Source: Anaeramoeba ignava (taxonomy: Eukaryota; Metamonada; Anaeramoebidae). From it: a stretch of 44,512 nt of DNA. The stretch's first letter is position 1. Each line of letters begins with the position of its first letter. The translations under genes and the position numbers were made by a program. The stretch is from assembly GCA_028826165.1 (NCBI GenBank), contig JAPDFW010000051.1:1-44512 (forward strand). Direction: 5' to 3'. Shown here piece by piece: positions 32,991 to 43,017 of this stretch. A model generated the notes under the pieces. It made no database searches, was not told where the DNA came from, and was given only the letters and a program-made list of their open reading frames with translations.

Positions 32991-35900
32991 TTAATCTCTT
33001 TTAGTTTGTTTGATTTCAGGATCTGGAATGTAAATTGATCTTGAATAAACGTATGGAGAGAATGGTTTTCTCTTTACGATTCTTCCATGTTTTGTATCAA
33101 CATTAATTTTTGGATTTTTCCAATCAATTTTTCCATCAACAAATTGATGTTCACAAGCAATAACACCTCTTGAAATTGTCATAATTGGAACTCCAGTAAT
33201 TTCCATTCCTTCAAACCTAAATTTTATTTAATTTTAATTTTATATTTAATTTTTAATTTTTAATTTTATATTTAATTTTAATTTTAATTTTAATTTTAAT
33301 TTTTTTTTACATGTTGTATTCAATGTATGAATGATGTGTTTTTCCTGAAATAACTCTAGTTGCTTTTGGATCCCAAATTGCAATATCTGCATCAGCTCCT
33401 TCACGAATAACTCCTTTTTGTGGGAAAACATTGAAAATCTTAGCTGCATTTGTACTAAATTTTTTAATTAAATATTTTTAATTTAATATTTTAATTTAAT
33501 ATTTTAATTTAATATTTTAATTTAATATTTTAAGATAATATTTTAATTAATTTTTTAAGATAATTTACCTTGTAATAGCAACAAAATCACGACGAGAAAT
33601 TTTTCCTGAATTAACACCAAGTTGCCACTAAATAAATATTAAATAAATATTAAATATTAAATAAATATTAAATAAATATTAAATAAATATTAAATAAATA
33701 TTAAATAAATATTAAATAAATATTAAATAAATATTAAATATTAAATAAATATTAAATAAATATTAAATAAATATTAAATAAATATTAAATAAATATTAAA
33801 TAAATATTAAATAAATATTAAATAAATATTAAATAAATATTAAATAAATATTAAATATTAAATAAATATTAATTAAATATTAAATAATTATTAAATAAAT
33901 ATTAAATAATTATTAAATAAATATTAAATAAATATTTACAAGAACAGATGGTCTATCTTCAATTCCTCCACAACCATTAGGGATTTTTCTAAATTTAAAA
34001 AATAAAAAATTATATTCATTTCATAAATAAAATAATTAATACCTGAAATCATTGAATCCCATTCTCTTTTGTTTGTAATCAAAAACACAATGATCTGTTC
34101 CTGTTGTTGAAATAACTCCATTTTGAATGTGTTGCCATAAAGCTTTTTGATGTAATTTGGGTCTGAAAGGTGGACTCATAACATGTGCAGCAGCAACATC
34201 GAAATCCTTATCCCCTTTTATATAAAAAATTTAATTGAAAAATTTAATTGAAAAAAAAAAAGGTGAAAAAAAAACTGTCAAATTTTTTACAATAAGCTGA
34301 ATCATCTTTTGACAAATGAGTTGCAAGTGCTGTTAATTATTATTTTTGTTTAATATCAAAAATTTATTTTCATTTTCATTAGTTTTGTAATTAATTAATT
34401 GATAATTATATTCTTTTTTTTTTAGAATATTTACATTCTCCAAAACAAACCTAAATAAAAAAGAAAAAATTTTTGGAAAATGAATTAATTAAAATTAAAA
34501 ATAAAAAATAATTTAAATAAAATTTACTTGTCCATCTTGTTTAGCTCTTTAATTTATAGAGAAAGAAAATTTAATAAAAATTTAATAAAAATTTAATAAA
34601 AAATAATAAGAATTTAATAAAAATTTACCTCATAATTGCATCACTTGCTTCTTTGCAACTAACATGAACAACATATAAAGGAGCTAAAAATCAAAAAATC
34701 AAAAATCAAAATTAAAAAAAAAAAGTGGAATAAAAAATTTTTTACCATTTGCTAATCTAATAAATAATAAATAATAAATAATAAATAATAAATATTAAAA
34801 TATAAAAATTAATTCACCTTGCAATCATTAATGCTCTATTAGTTGCCTAATTATTAAATTAAATTAAAATAAAATTAAAAAAAGTGGATTTAATTTGATT
34901 TGATTTGATTTGATTTAATTTCTTACTTCTCCTTCAAGATAAGATGGTCTAGAAAGTGCATGAGCTTCTGGTCCCATAATTCCACGTTCAACCATATTAT
35001 TACATCCTTCAACAACCAAATCTCCATTCTAAAAAAAAAAAATCAAAAACAAGAAATTTGTTTGTAAAAATTTTTAGAGAATTTTTTTTTTTGTAAATTT
35101 TTTTTACTTCTGCATGAACTTGACAAAGAGCTCCTAATTCTGCACATCTTTTGAAACTTTGGAAGAGATAAGAATCTTCGAGTTGAAGAATTCCTTTCTA
35201 AATATTTTCCAATTACAAAAAAAATAATAAAAGAAATTTTTGAATAAAAAAAAAATAATGAAAAATTTACATAAGCAAGAAAGTGTTTAAAAGAATTGAT
35301 TCCATAATCTTTGACGCAAATTTCTATTTTAAGATTATTTTTAAGTTTAAAAACAATTAAAAGAATAAATTTAAATTAAAAAATAATAATAAATTTTTAC
35401 CAAGTTCTTTTCCAATTTGTTCATTATAAGCAACAACACACATATGATGAGAAACTATAAAATAAAACAAATTAAAATCAAAATCAAAATTATTATAAAT
35501 ATTAATATTAAAATTACCATCGCAATGAATTCTATCTGTAGCCCATTCCATCCATGTTTTATAAGCATCAACTAAACTTGGATTTGATTTAGAAGGACAA
35601 ATAAAATCAATTAACTAATTATTTAAAAAAATTTTAATCAACATAAATTGAACTTTAATCCAAATTTCCTTTTTGTTTCTTTTTTAAATTAATTTAAATT
35701 AATTTTTTTTTGTTTACCAATGTTGATCCCTAAAAATAAAAATAAATAAAAATAAAAATAAATTAAATTTAAATTTAAATTTAAATTTAAAATTAAAAAT
35801 TACTCCAATAATTGCCATCTTTGTTCCATTTGGATCTTTTTAAAAAAAAAAAAAAGCAAAAAAAAAAAAAATTAATCAAAAATTTTTCTTAAATTCGAAA

Positions 35901-36523
35901 ATTGAGAAAAAGAAAAAAAATTTACAATCATCTTTTGCATAAGTTCTATTTATTTTGATTATTTAAAATAAAATTAGTAAAAAATTTATTATTAAATAAA
36001 TTATAATAAATAATATTTACCCTCCAAAAGGCTAAATTAAGAAAGAAGAATAAAGAAGAATAAAAATTAATTTATTCTGTAATTTAAATTTATTTAAGAA
36101 AATTTGTTACCATTTGCATGTGAGTATGAGGATCTAATTAAAAGAAAAAAAGAAATTTGATTGTTTAAAAAAGATTGAGAAAAAGTTTTAAAAATAATAT
36201 TTTAAAGGATAACTTACCAATTCCACCTGGAAGTCTTTTATTTGGAATAGCCAATAAATAAAAAGAAAAAAAAAGAGAAAAAAAGAAAAAAAGCAAAAAA
36301 AATTTAATTATTAAAATAAAAAGAGGAAGAATAAAGTAAAATTTAATTTTAAATTGGTTTTTTACAAATATTTTCCAGTACAATCAATGACTTTAACATT
36401 TTCTTCAACTTTAATTTCTTTATCAACTTTGACAATTATTCCATTATCAATTAAAACATCAACATCAGGAATTTCTTCATCTGCATTAATAATAGTTCCT
36501 TTTTTCAATAAAATCTTAGACAT
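32991..36523 (-). CDS. DPYS: dihydropyrimidinase, 23 exons including micro-exons
   Basis: Hydrolyses dihydrouracil and dihydrothymine in pyrimidine breakdown; zinc amidohydrolase. Exons (high to low): 36366-36523, 36218-36234, 36111-36133, 36021-36031, 35926-35945, 35804-35835, 35718-35729, 35518-35614, 35401-35454, 35271-35323, 35108-35197, 34927-35028, 34818-34846, 34746-34756, 34629-34683, 34528-34546, 34435-34450, 34291-34329, 34043-34214, 33940-33988, 33569-33627, 33311-33454, 32991-33216. They sum to 1488 nt, 495 residues, with no frame break. Metal ligands: His61 and His63 (DPHTHMQ), Lys154 (NSFKHFLAY, carboxylated in the family), His187 (QVHAENG), His243 (YVVHVS) and Asp320 (TTGTDHC); Tyr159 is the substrate-gate residue. 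All introns are GT-AG. One (33628-33939) is an 11-bp array. Confidence 0.93.
33628..33939 (-). repeat. dihydropyrimidinase intron filled with ATTAAATAAAT
   Basis: Tandem 11-bp A/T-only unit over about 290 bp, with a few short units (ATTAAAT). Flanking exons join in phase 0 (VL to WQLGVN). Confidence 0.85.
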
Positions 36524-36830
36524 TTTTTTTTTATTGAAAAGAAAAAATGAAAATTAAAAAAATTGAAAAAATAATTTTTTAAATGAGAAAAATTTCTAAT
36601 TATTTTTAAATTTAAATTTTAAATTATTTTTTAAAAGGTAAAGTTAATTAAATTTAATTTATTTTTAGAAGAAAATTTAAATAATCCAAAAAAAAAATAA
36701 TTATTCTATTTTTTTAGTAATAAATTGAATAAAATTAATAATAAATAAAAATTTTTATTTATTTTTCCAAATCATTTTTTCATTTTTTCATTTTTTCTTT
36801 TCAATAAAAATCAAATAAAAAAAAAATCAA
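36524..36830. promoter_or_regulatory. divergent upstream region of dihydropyrimidinase and NFU1
   Basis: About 307 bp between divergent starts. Both ends carry the same leader, CATTTTTTCTTTTCAATAAA: on the minus strand just before the dihydropyrimidinase ATG, on the plus strand near 36787-36808 before NFU1. The middle is A/T-rich without other features. Confidence 0.5.
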
Positions 36831-37166
36831 ATGGAATTTCTTTCAAAAATATTTCAAACAAAAAATACAAAAATCAATACAATTGTTACAAATAAATTAT
36901 TAGTGACACCATTAGTTCGTTATTTAAGCACAAGTATTCAAGAAGAAATCAAAAAAGTGATTGATACAAAAATCAAACCAGGAATTCAAATGGATGGAGG
37001 AGATGTTAAAATGGTTGGATTTGATGAAAAAACTGGAGTTTTAGAAATTCAACTTAGTGGTGCTTGTTCAACTTGTCCAATGAAGCAATTTACTCTTAAA
37101 CAAGGAATTGAAAGAATTATGAAATATTATGTTCCTTCAGTTAAAAAAGTTAAAGAAGTTTTATAA
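36831..37166 (+). CDS. NFU1: NFU1-type iron-sulfur cluster scaffold/carrier, organelle-targeted
   Basis: Short 111-codon protein consisting of the NifU C-terminal domain, which carries a bridging Fe-S cluster and passes it to client proteins. The domain spans about residues 36-111 with DGGDVKMVGF and the CxxC motif at Cys79 and Cys82 (GACSTCPM). The first 35 residues are rich in Lys, Arg, Thr and Ser with no acidic residues after Glu2 and end in VRYLSTS, which looks like a mitochondrial presequence. This suggests an organelle with late Fe-S assembly. The N-terminal NFU domain of animal and yeast NFU1 is missing. No introns and no frame break. Shares its upstream region with dihydropyrimidinase. 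Confidence 0.9.
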   Translation: MEFLSKIFQTKNTKINTIVTNKLLVTPLVRYLSTSIQEEIKKVIDTKIKPGIQMDGGDVKMVGFDEKTGVLEIQLSGACSTCPMKQFTLKQGIERIMKYYVPSVKKVKEVL

Positions 37167-37987
37167 TTCCTTTCTTTTATTTTCTCCACTTTTTTCTTAT
37201 TACAAACCAAACAAAAAGAAAATTGATTTTTTTTGAAAATTTCCAATTATTTCAAATTTAGGAAAGGATTAATAAATAAAACCATTTAAAATTACATTTA
37301 GAAATTTAGAAATTAATTTTAATAAATATAATAATAAATTTAATAATAATTTTAATAATAATTTTAATAATAATTTTAATAATAATTTTAATAATAATTT
37401 TAATAATAAATTTAATAATAAATTTAATAATAATTTTAATAATAATTTTAATAATAAATTTAATAATAAATTTAATAATAATTTTAATAAATAATTTTAA
37501 TAATAATTTTAATAATAATTTTAATAATAAATTTAATAATAATTTTAATAATAATTTTAATAATAATTTTAATAATAATTTTAATAATAATTTTAATAAT
37601 AATTTTAATAATAATTTTAATAATAATTTTAATAATAATTTTAATAATAATTTTAATAATAATTTTAATAATAAATTTAATAATAATTTTAATAATAATT
37701 TTAATAATAAATTTAATAATAATTTTAATAATAATTTTAATAATAAATTTAATAATAATTTTAATAATAAATTTATCAAAAATTTTAATAATAATTTTAA
37801 TAATAAATTTATTAATAAATTTAATAATAATTTTGTAAATAATTTTGTAAATAATTTTAATAATAATTTTAATAATAATTTTAATAATAATTTTAATAAT
37901 AATTTTAATAATAAATTTATCAAAAATTTTTCACTTTTTCATTTTTTTCAATTTTTTCATTTTTTTCATTTCATTTTCTCTTTTTTA
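37167..37987. repeat. intergenic 12-bp array and HPS1 leader
   Basis: After a 3' flank (37167-37310), about 37313-37920 is a tandem array of the 12-mer TTTTAATAATAA with TTTAATAATAAA variants. The period is a multiple of three, so the minus strand happens to stay open as Leu-Leu-Leu-Lys repeats; this is not a gene. From 37921 to 37987 lies a T-rich leader with CATTTTTTT units directly before the HPS1 ATG. Confidence 0.8.
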
Positions 37988-39408
37988 ATGGAAACAACAA
38001 AATATTTTCTAATAACAAATGATCAATTCAATCCAATATATCGAGATTTACCAGAAAATACTTCAATAGAATCATTTATATTTTCATTAAATTTTTTCAC
38101 TGAAATTTTACATGAAAACGCATCAATAATAAAATTTGGGGATTTCAAAGTAGTAATAATAACATCACAAGATTTAATCTTCCTTGTGATGAGCAAAGGA
38201 AATGAATCAGATGCATCACTTAGGAAACAGCTAACAATAGTGCAGAATTTATTTGATCTCGCTTTTTGGAAAGCAATTTCTTGTAAATGTTTCATTAAAT
38301 AGAAGTAGAATTCCAATTCAAGCTCAACCGAAAATGAGAGTTCTAATTGATGCCTTAATAAACCTCAGTAACAACCATCAGCATTTCTTGGTTCATGCGG
38401 TTCACAAGATCGAAAAGCAAAATTTGGCAGAAACTATTAAGGAAAAACTACTTCCAATAATTCAAGAAAATGAATCAATTATTCAAATACTTTTTTTTGT
38501 GGATACAAAATTATTGATTCAATTGAATTCAAATCACAAACCAAGAATCAAAATTTCATCAGAAGATATTTTCCCTCTTGCTGATTTATATCCATGCTGT
38601 TCTTGACTATGAACAGCTTACATCGTCAGAAAAATTCGATGATGTTCCTTTGGAAACAAGTGAAAATGAAAGTGTTGATTTTTCAAATGAAATCCCAATA
38701 AATGATTGTGATGAAGAATTATACTTTCGGCTACCAAATCATCAGCCGTTAAGAGTGTATTCGGCAAAAACAACAAGTAACACGAAGTTAGTGTTAATAT
38801 TGAGACAAAATAGTTCGCTAAGCACTGAAAATCTGCGCGAAATTGCGCATCGTTTTAGATATTCAGTTCGTCATCATGTTGAATGCTTGTCAATTCCTTC
38901 ATTCACTATTCTTCCTTATGTCTCAAAATATCCAGGAATTATCCACTTTATTTTTGTGGATCGCAACAGAAATAGAGTTATTGCACCTGATTTTACTTCT
39001 CTTCATGAAGTTTATAAAATAGAAACTCCAAATATTGAAAATATGTCAAAAAATTATATCAAATCAAAAGTTTGGGATCTTTCTTCTCATGCTCAAACCT
39101 TTCTTGAAAAAGGTTTTCATTCAATGATGATGAGAGTTGGTCCCTTTTTTTACTGCTATAGAATGTGGTTTGAAAACAAAGAAGGTGAAAAACTTCTTAT
39201 CAATGAAAAACTACCAAGTCTTGAAAATTTAAGTCAAGAAAATAGTTTTCATATTCAAACGATCCAAAAATTATTTCGTTCAAAAAAGGTTTATTGTTAT
39301 GAGATTTATACTTTATATTCTGCTGCTTTATCTTCAGAAACTGCCGCAAATTTCAATAACTGTTTAATTTCTGATTTATTTTCTTATTTTATGGATTCAA
39401 AAAATTAG
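37988..39408 (+). CDS. HPS1: HPS1-like subunit of BLOC-3 (Rab32/38 GEF), two frame breaks
   Basis: With HPS4, HPS1 forms BLOC-3, which activates Rab32/Rab38 on lysosome-related organelles. The N-terminal longin-like part has SKGNESDASLRKQLTIVQNL followed by LFDLAF. The C-terminal part matches human HPS1 strongly in order: PYVSKYPGIIHFIFVDR, then SKVWDLSSHAQTFLEKGF, then CYRMWFENKEGEKL, and a helical end. Two one-base gains, near 38266-38300 (T5 run) and near 38590, split it into three frames; correcting both gives about 472 residues, against 700 in human. The variable linker is largely absent. It is more similar to HPS1 than to Mon1 or Ccz1, which share the longin architecture. Stop is TAG; AATAAA follows at 39412-39417. 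Confidence 0.85.
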
Positions 39409-39455
39409 TTCAATAAAAATTTTTTTCATTTTTTTCATTTTTTTCTTTTTTGAAA
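39409..39455 (+). promoter_or_regulatory. 47-bp HPS1-RNase H1 spacer
   Basis: Contains an AATAAA (39412-39417) for the upstream gene and the CATTTTTTT leader for the downstream gene, nothing else. Either the two transcripts overlap or both signals are packed here. Confidence 0.45.
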
Positions 39456-40882
39456 ATGTCAAAATTTTATGCTGTTCGTGTTGGAAGACAAACTGGTATT
39501 TTTTTTTCTTGGTTAGATTGTGAAAAACAAGTTAAAGGTTTTCCAAAAGCTGTTTATAAATCATTTAAAACTTTATCAGAAGCTGAAAATTTTCTTTCAA
39601 ATAATCCAAATTTATCAAAAAATCAAAATATAAATTCAAATCAAAATATAAAATCAATTCAAAATATAAATTATCAGCCAAACATTTCTATTTCAAAAAT
39701 TCAAAATTTAAATTCAATTCCAAATATAAATTCAATTCCAAATTTATCAAGAAACCAAAATATAAATTCAATTCAAAATTTATCAACAAACCAAAATTTA
39801 AATTCAATTCCAAATATATCAAGAAACCAAAATATAAATTCAATTCCAAATATAAATTCAATTCCAAATATAAATTCAATTCCAAATTTATCAACAAATC
39901 AAAATATAAATTCAATTCAAAATTTATCAACAAACCAAAATAATATTCAAAATATAAATTCAATTCCAAATAATATTCAAAATTTAAAATCAATTCAAAA
40001 TTTAAAATCAATTCAAAATTTAAAATCAATTCAAAATTTATCAACAATTCCAAATTTATCAACAAATCCAAATAATATTCAAAATATAAATTCAATTCCA
40101 AATAATATTCAAAATTTAAATTCAATTCAAAATTTAAAATCAATTCCAAATTTATCAACAAATCAAAATAATATTCAAAATATAAATTCAATTCCAAATA
40201 ATATTCAAAATATAAATTCAATCCAAAATTTAAATTCAATTCAAAATTTATCCAAAATAAGACCTGAAAAAAAAAGAAAAGAAAATGAATTCCTTGAAGT
40301 ATTTACAGATGGAGCTTGTCAAGCAAATGGAACAAAAAGAGCAAAAGGAGGAATAGGAATTTTTTGGAAAGAAACTCAAGGCAAGTTATTTATTCTCAAA
40401 CAAAACAAAAATATAATAACTTAAAATTGAAATAAAATTAATATTAATAGGTCTTAATTTGGAAAATGTTTCAAAACCACTTGAAAGTAAAAAAAAAATT
40501 ATTTTTGAAAATTAAAAAAAAATTAAATTCAAAATGAAAAAAATAGAAAAACAAACAAATAATTCGGCAGAACTTACTGCAATTTTAGAAGCAATTAAAA
40601 TGTGTCCAAAAAATAAAAATCTTAATATCTTTTCAGATTCTCAATATTCAATTAATTGTATTACAAAAATGGAGTAAAAAATGGAAGAAAAATAGATGGA
40701 AAACTACAAAAGGAAACAAAGTTGAAAACAAAGAATTAATTCAAGAAATTTTAAATGAAATATCAAAACATTCTGGAAAAATTAAATTTACTTATGTTGA
40801 AGGTCACAATAATGATTTTGGAAATGAAATGGCAGATTTTTTAGCAAAAAAAGGTGCTTTTGAAAATAGAAAAGAAAAATAG
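39456..40882 (+). CDS. RNASEH1: ribonuclease H1 with long asparagine-rich linker
   Basis: Cleaves the RNA strand of RNA-DNA hybrids. The N-terminal hybrid-binding domain is at about residues 1-46 (KFYAVRVGRQTGIFFSWLDC, then VKGFPKAVYKSF). A linker of about 220 residues made of Asn-Ile-Asn-Ser-Ile-Pro-type hexapeptides (18-bp units) follows. The catalytic domain has the expected acidic residues: FTDGAC (Asp285), SAELTA (Glu), IFSDSQYS (Asp) and VEGHNNDFGNEMAD (His and Asp). Exons are 39456-40380, 40451-40486 and 40547-40882, phases 1 and 1. Intron 1 uses a GC donor (AAG/GCAAGT). One extra A near 40665 must be removed to keep the conserved TKWSKKWKK; the result is about 431 residues. The hybrid-binding domain argues against a retrotransposon origin. 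Confidence 0.9.
39600..40255 (+). repeat. 18-bp coding repeat in the RNase H1 linker
   Basis: Units such as ATAAATTCAATTCCAAAT encode NINSIP, NLKSIQ and NLSTNQ hexapeptides. The antisense frame is also open, as an artefact. Confidence 0.85.
40381..40450 (+). other. GC-AG intron of RNase H1
   Basis: The 70-bp intron begins GCAAGT and ends TTAATAG. The only GT nearby (40386) would give an in-frame stop after splicing. With the GC donor, the exons join as Gly-Leu-Asn-Leu in phase 1, as the RNase H fold requires. Confidence 0.75.
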
Positions 40883-40979
40883 AAAAATAATTTTTTTTGT
40901 TCCACTTTTTTTTTTAATAAAAATAGAAAAATAATATTTTTTTTTTGTTTGTTTGTTTATTTGATTTTGTTTTTTTTTA
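40883..40979. other. convergent spacer RNase H1 / SMU1
   Basis: 97 bp of A/T tracts between two 3' ends. It contains AATAAA-like sequences on the plus strand; nothing else is seen. Confidence 0.45.
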
Positions 40980-43017
40980 TTAAAATCCCCAAAATTTTAT
41001 TGTTCCATCTTCACTATAAGTAACTAATAATGATTTTTGTGGATGATGAACAATTCCAACAACTTCTTTTTCATGACCAATAAATTGATGTTCCAAATTA
41101 TTTGTAATTAAACTAAAACAAAAAATAGTTCCCGATTCATCAACAGCATAAATCCAAGTTCCTTTAGCAGAAACACAAGCAGCAACAAAATCTTTTGGTT
41201 GATTAGTCTTTATAGTTGGAGATGAAAAAATTTGTGAAATGGATCCACTTTGATCAATAATGAACAAATGAGGAGAACGATTACAAACAAGAATTTTGCC
41301 TTTTTTTTCAGGAATAAATTGAATTGAATAAAGAGTTGCATCATCTTTTGCTTGTAATTCCAACGTATTAAGATCCATTCCTTTTATCTTCTCTTGATCA
41401 ACCTGTGCCAATTTTGGAAGATGGAAAATTGACAAACATTGTTCTGATTTGATGTCCCAAATCCTAATTGATCCATCACTTGATCCACTGAGCAAAATTG
41501 TTCCACTTTTTGGAATAAGAATTGAATTTACAAACGATTGATGTCCTCGAAATTCTTTTAGTTTGTTTCCTGATCTTAATCCATGAGAACGAATTAAAGA
41601 ATCAAAAGACCCACTCATAATCTCTAATTTTTCTGATAAAATTTCAAGACAAGTTATTCCTTGTGAATGAGCAGTTGGAATTTTTTTTAACAATTTTCCA
41701 GTTTCTATTGACCAAATCTAAAAAAGAAAAAAATAAAATTTTAAAAGAAAAAAGCAAAATTTAAAAAAAAGCAAATAAAAGTTCCAAATTCAAAATTTTT
41801 TACTTTTATTTCCCCATTTTGTGATCCTGATGCTAATAATTTACTATTATTACTAAATGCTAAACTTAATATTGCTGAATCATGTTTCATTAATCCATTT
41901 TCTTGAAATGCTAAATCGGGATGAATTTTGGCAATTTCAGGATCCCAAATCTCAATAAAACCTTGAATAGATCCAGTTGCAAAATATTTCCCGTTTGGAG
42001 AAAATAAAGCTTTTTCAGGATAAGAATTTTGGAACTAAAAAAAATAAATAAATCAATCAAATCAATTTAAATGGAATAAAAATTAAATAAAAATCTTATT
42101 ATTTACTTTTGATAGAATCAATAAATTTATCAGTACATTTTTCAACTTCTTCTGATAATCCAAAAACTTTTCCCTTGTTTGTGTTGTTGTTTTTCCATGA
42201 AAAGATCAAAAGGTCCTTCAATTTGACTTAATTGATAATGCTCATGTTGAAATTTCATTGATTGTTCAAGTAAAACAAGTAATCGAGAAGGTTGACCTTC
42301 TGTTAAATAAGAAGAAACTCCTAAAAAAAAAAATTGAATTATTTTTTAAAAAAGAAAAAAAAGTGGAACAAAAAAAGTGGAACAAAAAAAAATTTTTTTT
42401 TTGGATAAGAATAAAATGGAAATTAATAAATAAATACTATGAGAAAGTGTTGCTCTTCTTTTCTCACGAGTGATTCCTTCAGGATAAAAACGATTGAAGT
42501 GAGAAATTTGGTTCATTAATAATCTGTTTCAATTTAACAAATCTTTCTGGCGAATTTTCATACATAATTTTCATTGGTTTTGTTGATGAAAGAATACTAT
42601 TTGCCAATTCAAGTTCTTGAAGTTCAGCAAGTTCTAAAACAATTTGTTCGTTAAGATCAAATAGTAAATCGGTTGGTAAAGTTAATCCACTTAACATTTT
42701 AAGTACATCATCCCATTTTCCTTCTTGAATTGATAATGTGATTTTATCAACGGAATTCACTATATTTAAATATACTCCTGTTTCTTCTTGAATTGCTTGA
42801 AATGATTTAGGAAGATTATTCTCTTTCATAAATTGAAGAATCAATTTAATAACACTTTAATTTTTGATTTTTAATTTTTAATTTTAATTTTTAATTTTAA
42901 TTTTAATTTTAATTTTTAATTTTAATTTTAATTTTAATTTATTTTTATTTTAATTTTAATTTTTATTTTTAATTTTGATTTCAATATTAATTTTTACTCT
43001 CCAGAATCTATTTCCAT
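40980..43017 (-). CDS. SMU1: SMU1, spliceosomal WD40 protein
   Basis: SMU1 works with RED in spliceosome B-complex activation. Five exons: 42998-43017, 42438-42854, 42107-42320, 41804-42034 and 40980-41717. The 20-nt first exon (MEIDSG) joins to DVIKLILQFMKENNL, the LisH motif; CTLH follows (IQEGKWDDVLKML, IVLELAELQELELA). The C-terminal half is a WD40 propeller: GFIEIWDP, SGSQNGEIK, SGSFDSLIRSHGL, LKEFRGHQSFVN, DGSIRIWDIKS and the terminal HEKEVVGIVHHPQ with YSEDGTIKFWGF. Three one-base gains must be assumed (near 42490, near 42195 in A5, and in exon 42107-42320 near its 3' end). The corrected length of about 538 residues compares with 513 in human, and the sum of exon lengths is divisible by three only with all three. 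Confidence 0.9.
42855..42997 (-). repeat. SMU1 intron 1, TTTTAA repeat
   Basis: On the sense strand it starts GTAAAAATT and ends ATTAAAG; filled with AAAATT hexamers. Its removal completes the Asp codon of the LisH start, as in other SMU1 proteins. Confidence 0.75.

Noticed and set aside
37306-37923. Minus-strand 205-codon Leu-Leu-Leu-Lys open frame
   Set aside because: Product of a 12-bp tandem repeat whose period is a multiple of three; no unique sequence or promoter.
39456-40882. RNase H as part of a retrotransposon
   Set aside because: An RNase H1 hybrid-binding domain precedes it, it has its own introns, and there is no reverse transcriptase or integrase sequence nearby. No mobile element was recognised anywhere in the window.
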